A stretch of DNA of 64,000 bases from Opitutia bacterium (GTDB lineage: Bacteria; Verrucomicrobiota; Verrucomicrobiia; Opitutales; Opitutaceae): positions 1-64,000 of the forward strand of contig JACPIS010000023.1 in the NCBI GenBank assembly GCA_016187925.1, written 5' to 3'. Below the pieces are notes generated by a model. The model was not told where the DNA came from. It did no database searches and saw only the letters and a program-made list of their open reading frames with translations. Positions within the stretch are counted from its first letter, which is position 1, and the number at the start of each line of letters is the position of its first letter. Below, in pieces: positions 38,339 through 46,003 of the stretch. A program made the position numbers and the translations under genes.

Positions 38339-38758
38339 ATGAACAACGCGTTCGTCAACCTGCTCGTGCGCTGGCTGGTGCTGGCGCTGGGCGTGGGACT
38401 CAGCGCCAAACTCGTGCCCGGCATCAGCTACGACGACGGCTTCACGCTGGTCGTGGTCGCGATCCTGCTGAGCCTGTGCAACACGGTGCTGAAGCCGCTC
38501 ATGGTGCTGTTCACGCTGCCGTTCATCGTCCTCTCGCTCGGCATCGGCGTGTGGATCATCAACGCGCTGCTGTTTTATTTCGTCGGCAAGCTGGTCGACG
38601 GCTTCCATGTGGCCGGTTTCGGCTCGGCGCTGTGGGGCGCGCTCATCGTGAGCGTGACGAACATGCTGCTCACGCGCCTGTTGACGCCGCCGCGTCCACC
38701 CGGCCCGCCGCCGGGAACCCCCCGCGCGCCGAAGCCGGACGACGTGATCGATATCTGA
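38339..38758 (+). CDS. Phage holin family 4-like membrane protein (PF04020 type)
   Basis: A 139-aa protein with four hydrophobic segments (LLVRWLVLALGVGLSAKLV; FTLVVVAILLSLCNTVLKPL; FTLPFIVLSLGIGVWIINALL; FGSALWGALIVSVTNMLL) and a Pro-rich C-terminal tail. Despite the name, this family is a housekeeping-type membrane protein common in bacteria, and no phage genes are near. It diverges from the glycosyltransferase with 36 bp between the starts. Confidence 0.88.
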   Translation: MNNAFVNLLVRWLVLALGVGLSAKLVPGISYDDGFTLVVVAILLSLCNTVLKPLMVLFTLPFIVLSLGIGVWIINALLFYFVGKLVDGFHVAGFGSALWGALIVSVTNMLLTRLLTPPRPPGPPPGTPRAPKPDDVIDI

Positions 38759-38803
38759 GCGGCCAAGGGTTTGGTGGCGGCGCGCAACAGCCGACTTTCG
38801 CCG

Positions 38804-41452
38804 CTACTCGGCCTTCAGCGCGACGATCGGATCGACTCTGGCGGCCCGCCGCGCGGGCAGCCAGCAGGCGAGGAGCATGACGCTGACCAGCAGCAAGGCA
38901 CCGCCGGCCACGACCAGCGGGTCCTGTTGCATTCCGGGGATAAAGCGGCCGAGCACGCCGGCCAGCGCGGTGGCGCCCGCCGCGCCCAGCAGGACGCCCA
39001 CGACCGCGAGCCGGAGCCCTTGGCGCAACACCAGCCAGACGGCGTCGCGCAACTGGGCGCCGAGGGCGATGCGGATGCCGATCTCGTTGGTGCGTTCGAT
39101 CACGAGGTTGGCGATCACGCCGTAAATCCCGATCGCCGACAGGAGCAACCCCGTGCCCGCCATGACCAGCAGGCCATTGAGAATGACCGCCGTGCCCGCG
39201 CCGCTTTGCTCGAGCTGCTGCTCGAGGGAGGTCACCTCATAGGCAGCCAGGTCCGGATCGACGCGGCTGACGGCGCGGCGGAGTTCGTCGGCCAAGGTCT
39301 CGGGTGCGACCGAAGTGTACGCGGCGAGGGCGAAATAGTTTCCGCCCGTCTGGGCCATGGGGCGGTAGATTTGCAGGTGGGTCGGTGGATTGGGATTGAG
39401 GCTGTAACTCACCTCGTTGACGACGCCGACCACCTCGAGCCACTCGCGCTTGGCGGGGTCGGGTCCGCCGAGGCGTTTGCCGAGCGGATTCTCTCCCGGC
39501 CAGAGCTGTTGGGCGAGCGTCTGGTTGACGATGACCACGGCCGGCGCCCCGGGCCGGTCGCCGGAGGTGAAGTCCCGGCCTTGCAGCAGCTTCATGCCGA
39601 GCGCATCGAAATAACCCGGCGTGGTCGTGTTCACGAAAGCCACGGCTTCCTGCCCCTTGGTGGTGGCGGTCGCCGCCTCGGTCACGACGGGACGCTGGTT
39701 GTAGAAACCGAACAAGGGGATGATGTCGCAGGTGAACGTCCGTTTGACGCCGGGTGTCGCGGCCAATTCCTCGTTCACGCGCTCATAGAAGGCGCGGCAT
39801 TTCTCAATATCCCCGTAGCGCGAGGACGGGAGGGCGATGCGCGCGGTCAGCAGATGGTTCTGCCGCCACCCGAGGTCGCGCTGCGCCAGCACATAGAAGC
39901 CGTGGATAAAATATCCCACACCGGCGAGCAGCATCAGCGTCAGGGACAGCTCGCCCACGACGAGCAGCTGACGCAGCCGGTAGCGCGAGCGGTCGCCGGT
40001 CATGCCGCGTCCGGCCTGTTTCAGGCCGGCGTTGACGTCGACCTTCGAGGCCAACCAGGCCGGGGCGATGCCGAAGAGCACGCCGGTCGCCAATGCGGTG
40101 AGCAAAGCAAAGCCGAGCACGCGCAGATCGAGCGGCAGGCTGAAGTTCGGATCCCCCATCAACCGGGCCAGCTGGCCGGCGAGCAGTTGGCTCGTGCCCC
40201 ACGCCGCCAGCACGCCGCAAGCGCCGCCGAGCAGCGAGATCGCGAGGCTTTCCGTCAGCAGCAGCCGCACCAGCCGCCACCGGCCGGATCCGAGCGCGAT
40301 GCGCACGGCGTATTCGTGGACGCGGCTCGAGCTGCGGGCGAGCTGCAGGTTGGCGAGATTGGCGCAGGCGATGAGCAGGACGGAAAGCGCCAGTCCCATG
40401 AGCATGCCGAAGAATGGGCCGCTCTCGCTGCGCGTCTGCTGTCCCAGCAGGCCGAGGAAATAGCCGCTTTGCGCGTTGGTGAGCGGATACTCCCGGCCGA
40501 GGCGCCCGGCGATGGCATTGAGGTTGGCCTGGGCCTGGACGAGCGTGACGCCGGGCTTGAGGCGGGCCGCAGCGTTCAGCCAATAGCCGTCGCGGGCATT
40601 GGCCAGCGGCGCGGCGAGGGCCAGCGGTTTCCAGAGATCGCGGGGGCCCCAGAGTTGGGGAAAGTAGAATTGCTCGGGCATGACGCCGATGACTTCCACC
40701 GGCTCGCCGTCGAGGCGCAGACGGCGGCCGACGATTGCCGGGTCGCCGCCAAATCGGCGCATCCAGAAATGATGGCTCAGCACGACTACTTGGCTGTGTC
40801 CGGGTTTGTCCTCGGCCGGGCCGAAAACGCGGCCGTGCAGCGGCGGGACGCCCATCATCGGGAAGAAGTCGCCGCTCACGGCGAAGGCACTCACCCGCTC
40901 GGGCGGCTCGCCCGGCGCCGCGAGACTGTAGGAGGGCAGGTCGATAATCGCGAAGTGCGAAAAAACCTCGTTCTGTGCCTGCGCGTCGAGCAGATCGGCC
41001 GGCGCATGCGGACCGAAGGCCGCTTGCGGAGAAGTGCGGTGCAACTGGACGAGCCTTGCCGGCTCGGTGAAGGGCAGCGTCCGGAACAGGATCGCGTTGA
41101 GAAAACTGAAGGTGGTCGTGTTGACGCCGATGCCCAGCGCGAGGGTGAGGATGGCGACGGCGGTGAAGCCGGGACTTTTCCGCAGCAGGCGGAGCGTGAG
41201 ACCCAGGTCCTGACGCAGCTGGTCAACCCAAGGGAAGCCCCGTGCGTCGCGATAGGACTCCTTGATCTGATCGACGCCGCCGAACTGGCGGCGGGCGGCG
41301 AAGCGCGCCTCCTCCAGCGGCATGCCGGCGGCGAGATTGGCCTCGGTCGCCATCTCGAGGTGGGTGCTGACTTCGGCGTCCAATTCCTCCTCGATTTTTC
41401 GCCGACGGAAGAGCGATTGCAGCCGGAAAAGAAACTGACGGAGCCACGTCAT
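38804..41452 (-). CDS. ADOP-family ABC transporter permease (MacB/FtsX type)
   Basis: An 882-aa permease of the 'acidobacterial duplicated orphan permease' type. The N-terminal prefix domain (MTWLRQFLFRLQSLFRRRKI and EEELDAEVSTHLEMA) is followed by LRLLRKSPGFTAVAILTLALG, a MacB-like periplasmic core, an FtsX domain near 380-500 and a second near 760-880 (YGVIANLVIERTNEIGIRIALG). No ATPase gene is adjacent, as usual for these orphan permeases. The PadR gene 11 bp upstream is co-oriented and probably controls it. Substrate unknown. Confidence 0.9.
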   Translation of the reverse strand: MTWLRQFLFRLQSLFRRRKIEEELDAEVSTHLEMATEANLAAGMPLEEARFAARRQFGGVDQIKESYRDARGFPWVDQLRQDLGLTLRLLRKSPGFTAVAILTLALGIGVNTTTFSFLNAILFRTLPFTEPARLVQLHRTSPQAAFGPHAPADLLDAQAQNEVFSHFAIIDLPSYSLAAPGEPPERVSAFAVSGDFFPMMGVPPLHGRVFGPAEDKPGHSQVVVLSHHFWMRRFGGDPAIVGRRLRLDGEPVEVIGVMPEQFYFPQLWGPRDLWKPLALAAPLANARDGYWLNAAARLKPGVTLVQAQANLNAIAGRLGREYPLTNAQSGYFLGLLGQQTRSESGPFFGMLMGLALSVLLIACANLANLQLARSSSRVHEYAVRIALGSGRWRLVRLLLTESLAISLLGGACGVLAAWGTSQLLAGQLARLMGDPNFSLPLDLRVLGFALLTALATGVLFGIAPAWLASKVDVNAGLKQAGRGMTGDRSRYRLRQLLVVGELSLTLMLLAGVGYFIHGFYVLAQRDLGWRQNHLLTARIALPSSRYGDIEKCRAFYERVNEELAATPGVKRTFTCDIIPLFGFYNQRPVVTEAATATTKGQEAVAFVNTTTPGYFDALGMKLLQGRDFTSGDRPGAPAVVIVNQTLAQQLWPGENPLGKRLGGPDPAKREWLEVVGVVNEVSYSLNPNPPTHLQIYRPMAQTGGNYFALAAYTSVAPETLADELRRAVSRVDPDLAAYEVTSLEQQLEQSGAGTAVILNGLLVMAGTGLLLSAIGIYGVIANLVIERTNEIGIRIALGAQLRDAVWLVLRQGLRLAVVGVLLGAAGATALAGVLGRFIPGMQQDPLVVAGGALLLVSVMLLACWLPARRAARVDPIVALKAE

Positions 41453-41463
41453 GGGAAGGCACC

Positions 41464-41796
41464 TCAAGTCGTCTTGAGCATCAGGTTGATGGTGGCCGAG
41501 AGCTTTTCCCACTCGGTCGTCTCTTCGGTGAGCTGCCTGCGGCCGGCCGGGGTCAGCGCATAGAAGCGGGCCTTCCGGTTGGCCTCGGAGACGCTCCATT
41601 CGCCCTTGATCCAGCCGCGCGCCTCCAGCCGGCAGAGCGCGGGGTAGAGCGAGCCCATTTCCACCCGGAACACGCCCTGCGACATTTCCCGCAGGCGCTG
41701 GGACAGGCCGAAGCCGTGGATCGCCTCGCGCTGCAGCGCCTTGAGGATGAGCATGTCGAGGGTGCCTTGCAGCAGGTCGGATTTTTCTTTGGGCAT
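41464..41796 (-). CDS. PadR-family transcriptional regulator
   Basis: A 110-aa winged-helix regulator: LQGTLDMLILKALQREAIHGFGLS, VEMGSLYPALCRLEARGWI and ARFYALTPAGRRQL are classic PadR parts. PadR proteins usually repress adjacent transport genes and respond to small molecules. ATG 41796 is the start. A perfect inverted repeat TTCAGA-TGT-TCTGAA lies 8-22 bp upstream (41804-41818), which suggests autoregulation. Confidence 0.93.
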   Translation of the reverse strand: MPKEKSDLLQGTLDMLILKALQREAIHGFGLSQRLREMSQGVFRVEMGSLYPALCRLEARGWIKGEWSVSEANRKARFYALTPAGRRQLTEETTEWEKLSATINLMLKTT

Positions 41797-41803
41797 GGTG
41801 TTG

Positions 41804-41818
41804 TTCAGATGTTCTGAA
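41804..41818. promoter_or_regulatory. Candidate PadR operator
   Basis: Perfect 6-bp inverted repeat TTCAGA-TGT-TCTGAA immediately upstream of padR and downstream of its predicted -10 element. The position fits repression of the padR-permease operon. Binding is inferred. Confidence 0.45.
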
Positions 41819-41823
41819 GGAGG

Positions 41824-41852
41824 AGTAGGCACCTTCTCCTTTAGATTGTCAA
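41824..41852 (-). promoter_or_regulatory. Candidate promoter of the padR-permease operon
   Basis: On the minus strand a perfect -35 TTGACA (41852-41847) is followed after 17 bp by CCTACT (41829-41824) as a weak -10. Transcription would start near the palindrome at 41804-41818. Confidence 0.4.
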
Positions 41853-41993
41853 CAGGAAAGCCGGCCGGCCGGTCAGGCGGCGGGACGGAGAGGGGTAGGC
41901 GAGGGCCGGCCGTGCGGCCGGGGTGGCGCGGGCGTGATTTCCATTTGACGCTGCCGGTCCGGGGGGCGACTTTCGCCGCTCACAATTTTCCCT

Positions 41994-43388
41994 ATGTCAG
42001 ACGCAATATACGACTTGGTGGTCATCGGCGGCGGTCCGGCGGGCTATGTGGGCGCGATTCGCGCCGGGCAGCTCGGCAAGAAGGTCGCGTGCATCGAAAT
42101 GGAACGCCCGGGCGGCACCTGCCTCAACTGGGGCTGCATCCCGACCAAGGCCCTGCTCAAGAGCGCCGAAATGTATCGCGCCTTCCAAAAGGCCGACAGC
42201 TACGGCCTGAGCGTCACCGGCGTGGGCTTCGACTTCCCGAAGGTCGTCGAGCGCTCGCGCGGCGTGGCGGCCAAGATGGCCGGCGGCGTCGAGTTCCTCT
42301 TCAAGAAGAACAAGGTCGACCACTTCGTCGGCAAGGCCTCGGTCAGCGTGCCGGGCATGGTCGAGATCGTCGACGGTCCCGCGAAGGGAAAATTCCTCAA
42401 GACGAAGAACATCCTCCTCGCCACCGGCCAGAAGCCGCGCCTGCTACCCGGCCTCACCGCCGACGGTGTGCGCGTGATGACGTCGCGCGAGGCGCTCGTG
42501 GCCAAGGCTCCGCCGAAGTCGATGGCGATCATCGGCGCCGGCGCCATCGGCGTGGAGTTCGCGTATTTCTTCAACGCCTTCGGCACGAAAGTCACGCTCG
42601 TCGAGATGCTGCCGCAGATCCTGCCCGTCGAGGACGAGGAGGTCGCCAAGGTCCTCCACCGCAGCTTCGAGAAACAGGGCATCGCCGTGCACGTGGGCAC
42701 CAAGAGCGAGAACATCCGCGTCGGCGGCCAGAGCGTGAAGCTCGACCTCGTGAAGGACGGCGCCAAGACCGAGCTCGAGGTCGAGACGATCCTTGTCGCC
42801 ATCGGCATCACATCGAACCTCGACGGCCTCACGTCGCCGAAGGTGAAGCTCGAGCTCGATCGCGGCTTCGTGAAGGTCGACGCCCATTACCAGACCAGCG
42901 TGTCCGGCATCTACGCTGCGGGCGACATCCAGGGTCCGCCGTGGCTCGCGCACGTCGCCATGTTCCGCGCGATCAACGCCGTCGAGGGCATGTTCGGCCA
43001 CAGCAAGCCGAAGCAGGTCGGCATCTTCCCGGGCTGCACCTACTGCCAGCCGCAGGTCGCCAGCACCGGCCTGACCGAGAAGGCCGCCAAGGAAAAGGGC
43101 CTCAACTACAAGGTCGGCAAGTTCCCCTTCACCGCGGTCGGCAAGGCCGTGGCGGCGGGCGACACCGAGGGTTTCGTCAAGGTCATCGCCGACGCCAAGA
43201 CCGGCGAGATCTACGGCGTGCACATCATCGGCCACGAGGCCACCGAGCTCATCACCGAATACGGGCTCGCGATGAACCTCGAGGCCACGATCGAGGAAAT
43301 CCACCACTCGATCCACGCGCACCCGACGCTCTCCGAGGCGCTCGGCGAGGCCGCACTCGCGACCATCGGCCAGGCGATCCACATCTGA
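41994..43388 (+). CDS. lpdA: Dihydrolipoyl dehydrogenase
   Basis: The E3 flavoprotein of 2-oxoacid dehydrogenase and glycine-cleavage complexes, 464 aa. FAD motif VIGGGPAGYVGAI, redox disulfide GGTCLNWGCIP (Cys43, Cys48), NAD motif AIIGAGAIGVEFAYFF, and the C-terminal His/Glu pair in HSIHAHPTLSEA. No E1 or E2 gene is next to it, so it may serve several complexes. The 183 bp downstream contain no gene. Confidence 0.96.
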   Translation: MSDAIYDLVVIGGGPAGYVGAIRAGQLGKKVACIEMERPGGTCLNWGCIPTKALLKSAEMYRAFQKADSYGLSVTGVGFDFPKVVERSRGVAAKMAGGVEFLFKKNKVDHFVGKASVSVPGMVEIVDGPAKGKFLKTKNILLATGQKPRLLPGLTADGVRVMTSREALVAKAPPKSMAIIGAGAIGVEFAYFFNAFGTKVTLVEMLPQILPVEDEEVAKVLHRSFEKQGIAVHVGTKSENIRVGGQSVKLDLVKDGAKTELEVETILVAIGITSNLDGLTSPKVKLELDRGFVKVDAHYQTSVSGIYAAGDIQGPPWLAHVAMFRAINAVEGMFGHSKPKQVGIFPGCTYCQPQVASTGLTEKAAKEKGLNYKVGKFPFTAVGKAVAAGDTEGFVKVIADAKTGEIYGVHIIGHEATELITEYGLAMNLEATIEEIHHSIHAHPTLSEALGEAALATIGQAIHI

Positions 43389-43571
43389 TGCGCAGGATGG
43401 AGGACAGCGATCCGCCGCTTGCCGGCTTCTGCCAGGACAGGGTCGGCTCGTTGGCTGCCCCGGTCGCAGGGATCGGGGGCAGGATGAGGCCAACTTGTGT
43501 CAATCTGAGATTGGGGACTTGTGTGCCGTCCATCCGGACTATTTAGTGGCCGAGGTTTTTCGCCCAAGTTC

Positions 43572-43979
43572 ATGAACCCCAAATACGCCCAGCTGACCGG
43601 CCTGCTCATCGACGATGAAGCCTATTTCCGCCGATTTGTCGGAGGCGTTCTCAAACAGGAGGGGATCGGCGCGGTGGTCGAGGCACGCGATGGACGCGAG
43701 GCCATCGAGCTGTTCAGTGTGCGCCGGCCGGATTTCGTGATTCTCGACATCAACATGCCGCACATGGACGGTTTGGAAGTGCTGAAGACCATGCGGCCGC
43801 TCGCGCCCGGCCTGCCGATCATCATGCTGACCTCGGTGGCCGACGAGATGGTCGTGGAGGAATGCGTGGGGCAGGGCGCCACGTTTTTCATCCGCAAGGA
43901 CGTCCCGGCGAACGAACTCTCGGCGGAGCTGCGGGAGGTGCTGGCCGAGTCCCTCGACCAACCGGAGTCCTCGCCATGA
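43572..43979 (+). CDS. Single-domain response regulator
   Basis: A 135-aa CheY-like receiver without output domain. Acidic pocket LLIDDEAYFRR, phospho-Asp in FVILDINMPHMDG, Thr/Ser switch in IIMLTSVAD and Lys in FIRKDVP are intact. It heads a tightly overlapped three-gene unit ending in a PilB/GspE-type ATPase, so it may regulate pilus or secretion activity. No histidine kinase is adjacent. ATG 43572 starts the receiver at the normal place. Confidence 0.9.
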   Translation: MNPKYAQLTGLLIDDEAYFRRFVGGVLKQEGIGAVVEARDGREAIELFSVRRPDFVILDINMPHMDGLEVLKTMRPLAPGLPIIMLTSVADEMVVEECVGQGATFFIRKDVPANELSAELREVLAESLDQPESSP

Positions 43980-44167
43980 GCGAGAGTGCGCGCAGAGGCC
44001 GGTTGCCCTCGGCGGCGGATGCCGTCGTGCGCTATGATTTGCTGCGGATGCAGGAGGAAGTGCGCCTGGACTTCAGTCCGGAGATCGGTTCGCAACGGCT
44101 GCTGAAGCAGAGCGAGATTTCCGCCCGTTTCCGCAAGCGGCTCAAATCGAAACCCACCAAAGGGTGA
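43976..44167 (+). CDS. Small conserved-position protein in the pilB operon
   Basis: A 63-aa basic protein that I do not recognize (MSESARRGRLPSAADAVVRY at the start, FRKRLKSKPTKG at the end). The start overlaps the response-regulator stop (ATGA) and its stop overlaps the start of the ATPase gene (GTGA). The strict coupling argues that it is real and functions with its neighbours. Confidence 0.7.
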   Translation: MSESARRGRLPSAADAVVRYDLLRMQEEVRLDFSPEIGSQRLLKQSEISARFRKRLKSKPTKG

Positions 44168-45885
44168 GCGCCTTCATCCAGTTCATCGAGTCGGTGCGCA
44201 AACTGCTGCCCGGGCAGAAGGCTTTTCTCGATTCACTGGCCGAGCTGCATGGCGGCGAGCCGATGAAGGTGATGAAGGAGCTGGTCGACCGCTCCCTGCT
44301 CAGCCACGCGCGCGTCTGTCAGCTGTGGGCCGATTCACTCGGCGTCGCCTATGTCAATCCCTTCAATGTCGAGCTGCCGGCCGATCCGGCCCTGCAGCTG
44401 CCGGCGGACACCGCCCGGCGCGCGCAGGCCATCGTGCTCAACACCCTCGTCGACACGGCGACGATCGCGATGGCCGATCCGACCGACAAGCGCCTGATCG
44501 ACTCCATCGGCAAGGTGCTCGGGCGCGTCGTCAGTCCCGTCTTCTCGCATCCCAACGAGATCGCCTCGATCCTCGACCTGCACTTCGGCGCCGACGAGCA
44601 GCTCGCCGGCTCGCTCCAGCGCGTCTGCGACAACTGGCCGACGCTCGAGGGCGGCCGCGAAATCCGCCATACGCAGGACGCCGCTGAGCTGGTCAGCTCC
44701 CAAGCTTTCGTGGAGCTGTTCAACAGCATCGTCCTGACGGCGTTCCGCCGGCGCGCCTCGGACATCCATCTGGAGAGTGCGGCGGATGAGTGCCTGGTGC
44801 GCATGCGCATCGACGGCGACATGACGACGATTCTCACGCTACCCCGGGCGGTGCACGAAGCGCTCATCGTGCGCATCAAGGTGCTGTGCGGACTCGACGT
44901 GGCGCAGAACCGACTGCCGCAGGACGGAGCCTTCGAGATCCAGTTTGGCGGCAAGCGCCCGGCCTTCCGTGCTTCCACGATGCCGAGCCTTTACGGCGAA
45001 AAGGGCGTGCTGCGCATCCTCGGCACGCTTTCGGACCAATCCCTCCCGCGGCTCGGCGGCCTCGGCATGGCTGATTCGACCCGCAACGCGCTCAAGCGGG
45101 TCGTTCTGAATCCCAACGGTATCCTGCTCGTCTGCGGTCCCACGGGCAGCGGCAAGACCACGACGCTCTACGCCTGCCTGAACGAGCTCAACCGCGCCGA
45201 CCTCAACCTCGTGACCATCGAGGACCCGGTCGAATACCGCATGCGCGGCGCCAACCAGCACCAGGTCAACAGCCAGATCGGCCTGAATTTCGCCAACATC
45301 CTGCGCGGCATCCTGCGGCAGGACCCTGATGTCATCCTCGTCGGCGAGATTCGTGATCGCGAGACCGCCGGCATCGCGGCGGAGGCCGCTCTCACCGGGC
45401 ACCTCGTGCTGAGCACGCTGCACACGAACGATTCCCTGCAGGCGCTAGTCCGGCTCACCGAGATGGGCATCGAGCCGCATTTGGTGGCACCCACCATCAC
45501 CGGCGTGATGTCGCAGCGGCTGGTCCGCCGCATCTGCCCGGCGTGCAAGGAAACCTACGAAGCCTCGCCCCAGGAGCTGGCACCCTTCTTCCACAACCCC
45601 GACGCCGCGCCTGTCCGGTTGTTTCGCGGCCGGGGCTGCCCGCAGTGCTACAACACCGGCTTTGTCGGGCGCGTGGGCATCTACGAAATCGTCGAGATGA
45701 CGGAAGGCATGCGCGAGCTGATCTTGCGGCGCGCCAGCCAGGCCGAGCTGCTCGAGGAGGCGAAACGTTTTGGTTTCCGGAGCATGCGCTACGACGGCCT
45801 GAAGAAAGCCCTGCTCGGCTGGACCACGCTCGAGGAAGTGCAGCGCAGCACGCTGCCCGAGGTTGCCCGCGATCCGGCGGAGTAG
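44164..45885 (+). CDS. Type II secretion / type IV pilus assembly ATPase (GspE/PilB family)
   Basis: A 573-aa hexameric ATPase that powers pilin or pseudopilin assembly at the inner membrane. An N-terminal GspE_N domain precedes the ATPase core: ASDIHLES, Walker A GPTGSGKTTTLYA (about 325), the Asp box with TIEDPVEYR, Walker B-like ILVGEIRDRETA (about 391), and the tetra-Cys zinc site CPAC (about 459) and CPQC (about 493). The start is GTG, overlapping the upstream gene. No gspF/pilC, pilT or pilin gene follows, so the rest of the machine is elsewhere. Confidence 0.93.
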   Translation: MSAFIQFIESVRKLLPGQKAFLDSLAELHGGEPMKVMKELVDRSLLSHARVCQLWADSLGVAYVNPFNVELPADPALQLPADTARRAQAIVLNTLVDTATIAMADPTDKRLIDSIGKVLGRVVSPVFSHPNEIASILDLHFGADEQLAGSLQRVCDNWPTLEGGREIRHTQDAAELVSSQAFVELFNSIVLTAFRRRASDIHLESAADECLVRMRIDGDMTTILTLPRAVHEALIVRIKVLCGLDVAQNRLPQDGAFEIQFGGKRPAFRASTMPSLYGEKGVLRILGTLSDQSLPRLGGLGMADSTRNALKRVVLNPNGILLVCGPTGSGKTTTLYACLNELNRADLNLVTIEDPVEYRMRGANQHQVNSQIGLNFANILRGILRQDPDVILVGEIRDRETAGIAAEAALTGHLVLSTLHTNDSLQALVRLTEMGIEPHLVAPTITGVMSQRLVRRICPACKETYEASPQELAPFFHNPDAAPVRLFRGRGCPQCYNTGFVGRVGIYEIVEMTEGMRELILRRASQAELLEEAKRFGFRSMRYDGLKKALLGWTTLEEVQRSTLPEVARDPAE

Positions 45886-46003
45886 GCGGCCGCGCGCGGT
45901 CTTACGGCCCGGCTGCCCCGCCTAGGCCAAGCGGGGGAGCCTTTCGCGTCCGCGACGGGTGCTCTGGGTTCTACGCTTCGCTCAGGGAGACAAGCCGCCG
46001 GAA

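Noticed and set aside
38339-38758. Prophage signal from the 'phage holin' protein
   Set aside because: PF04020-type proteins are common chromosomal membrane proteins; no lysis, capsid or integrase genes nearby.
41850-41993. Riboswitch or promoter upstream of lpdA
   Set aside because: TTGACG near 41947 has no matching -10, and no conserved riboswitch structure is recognizable.
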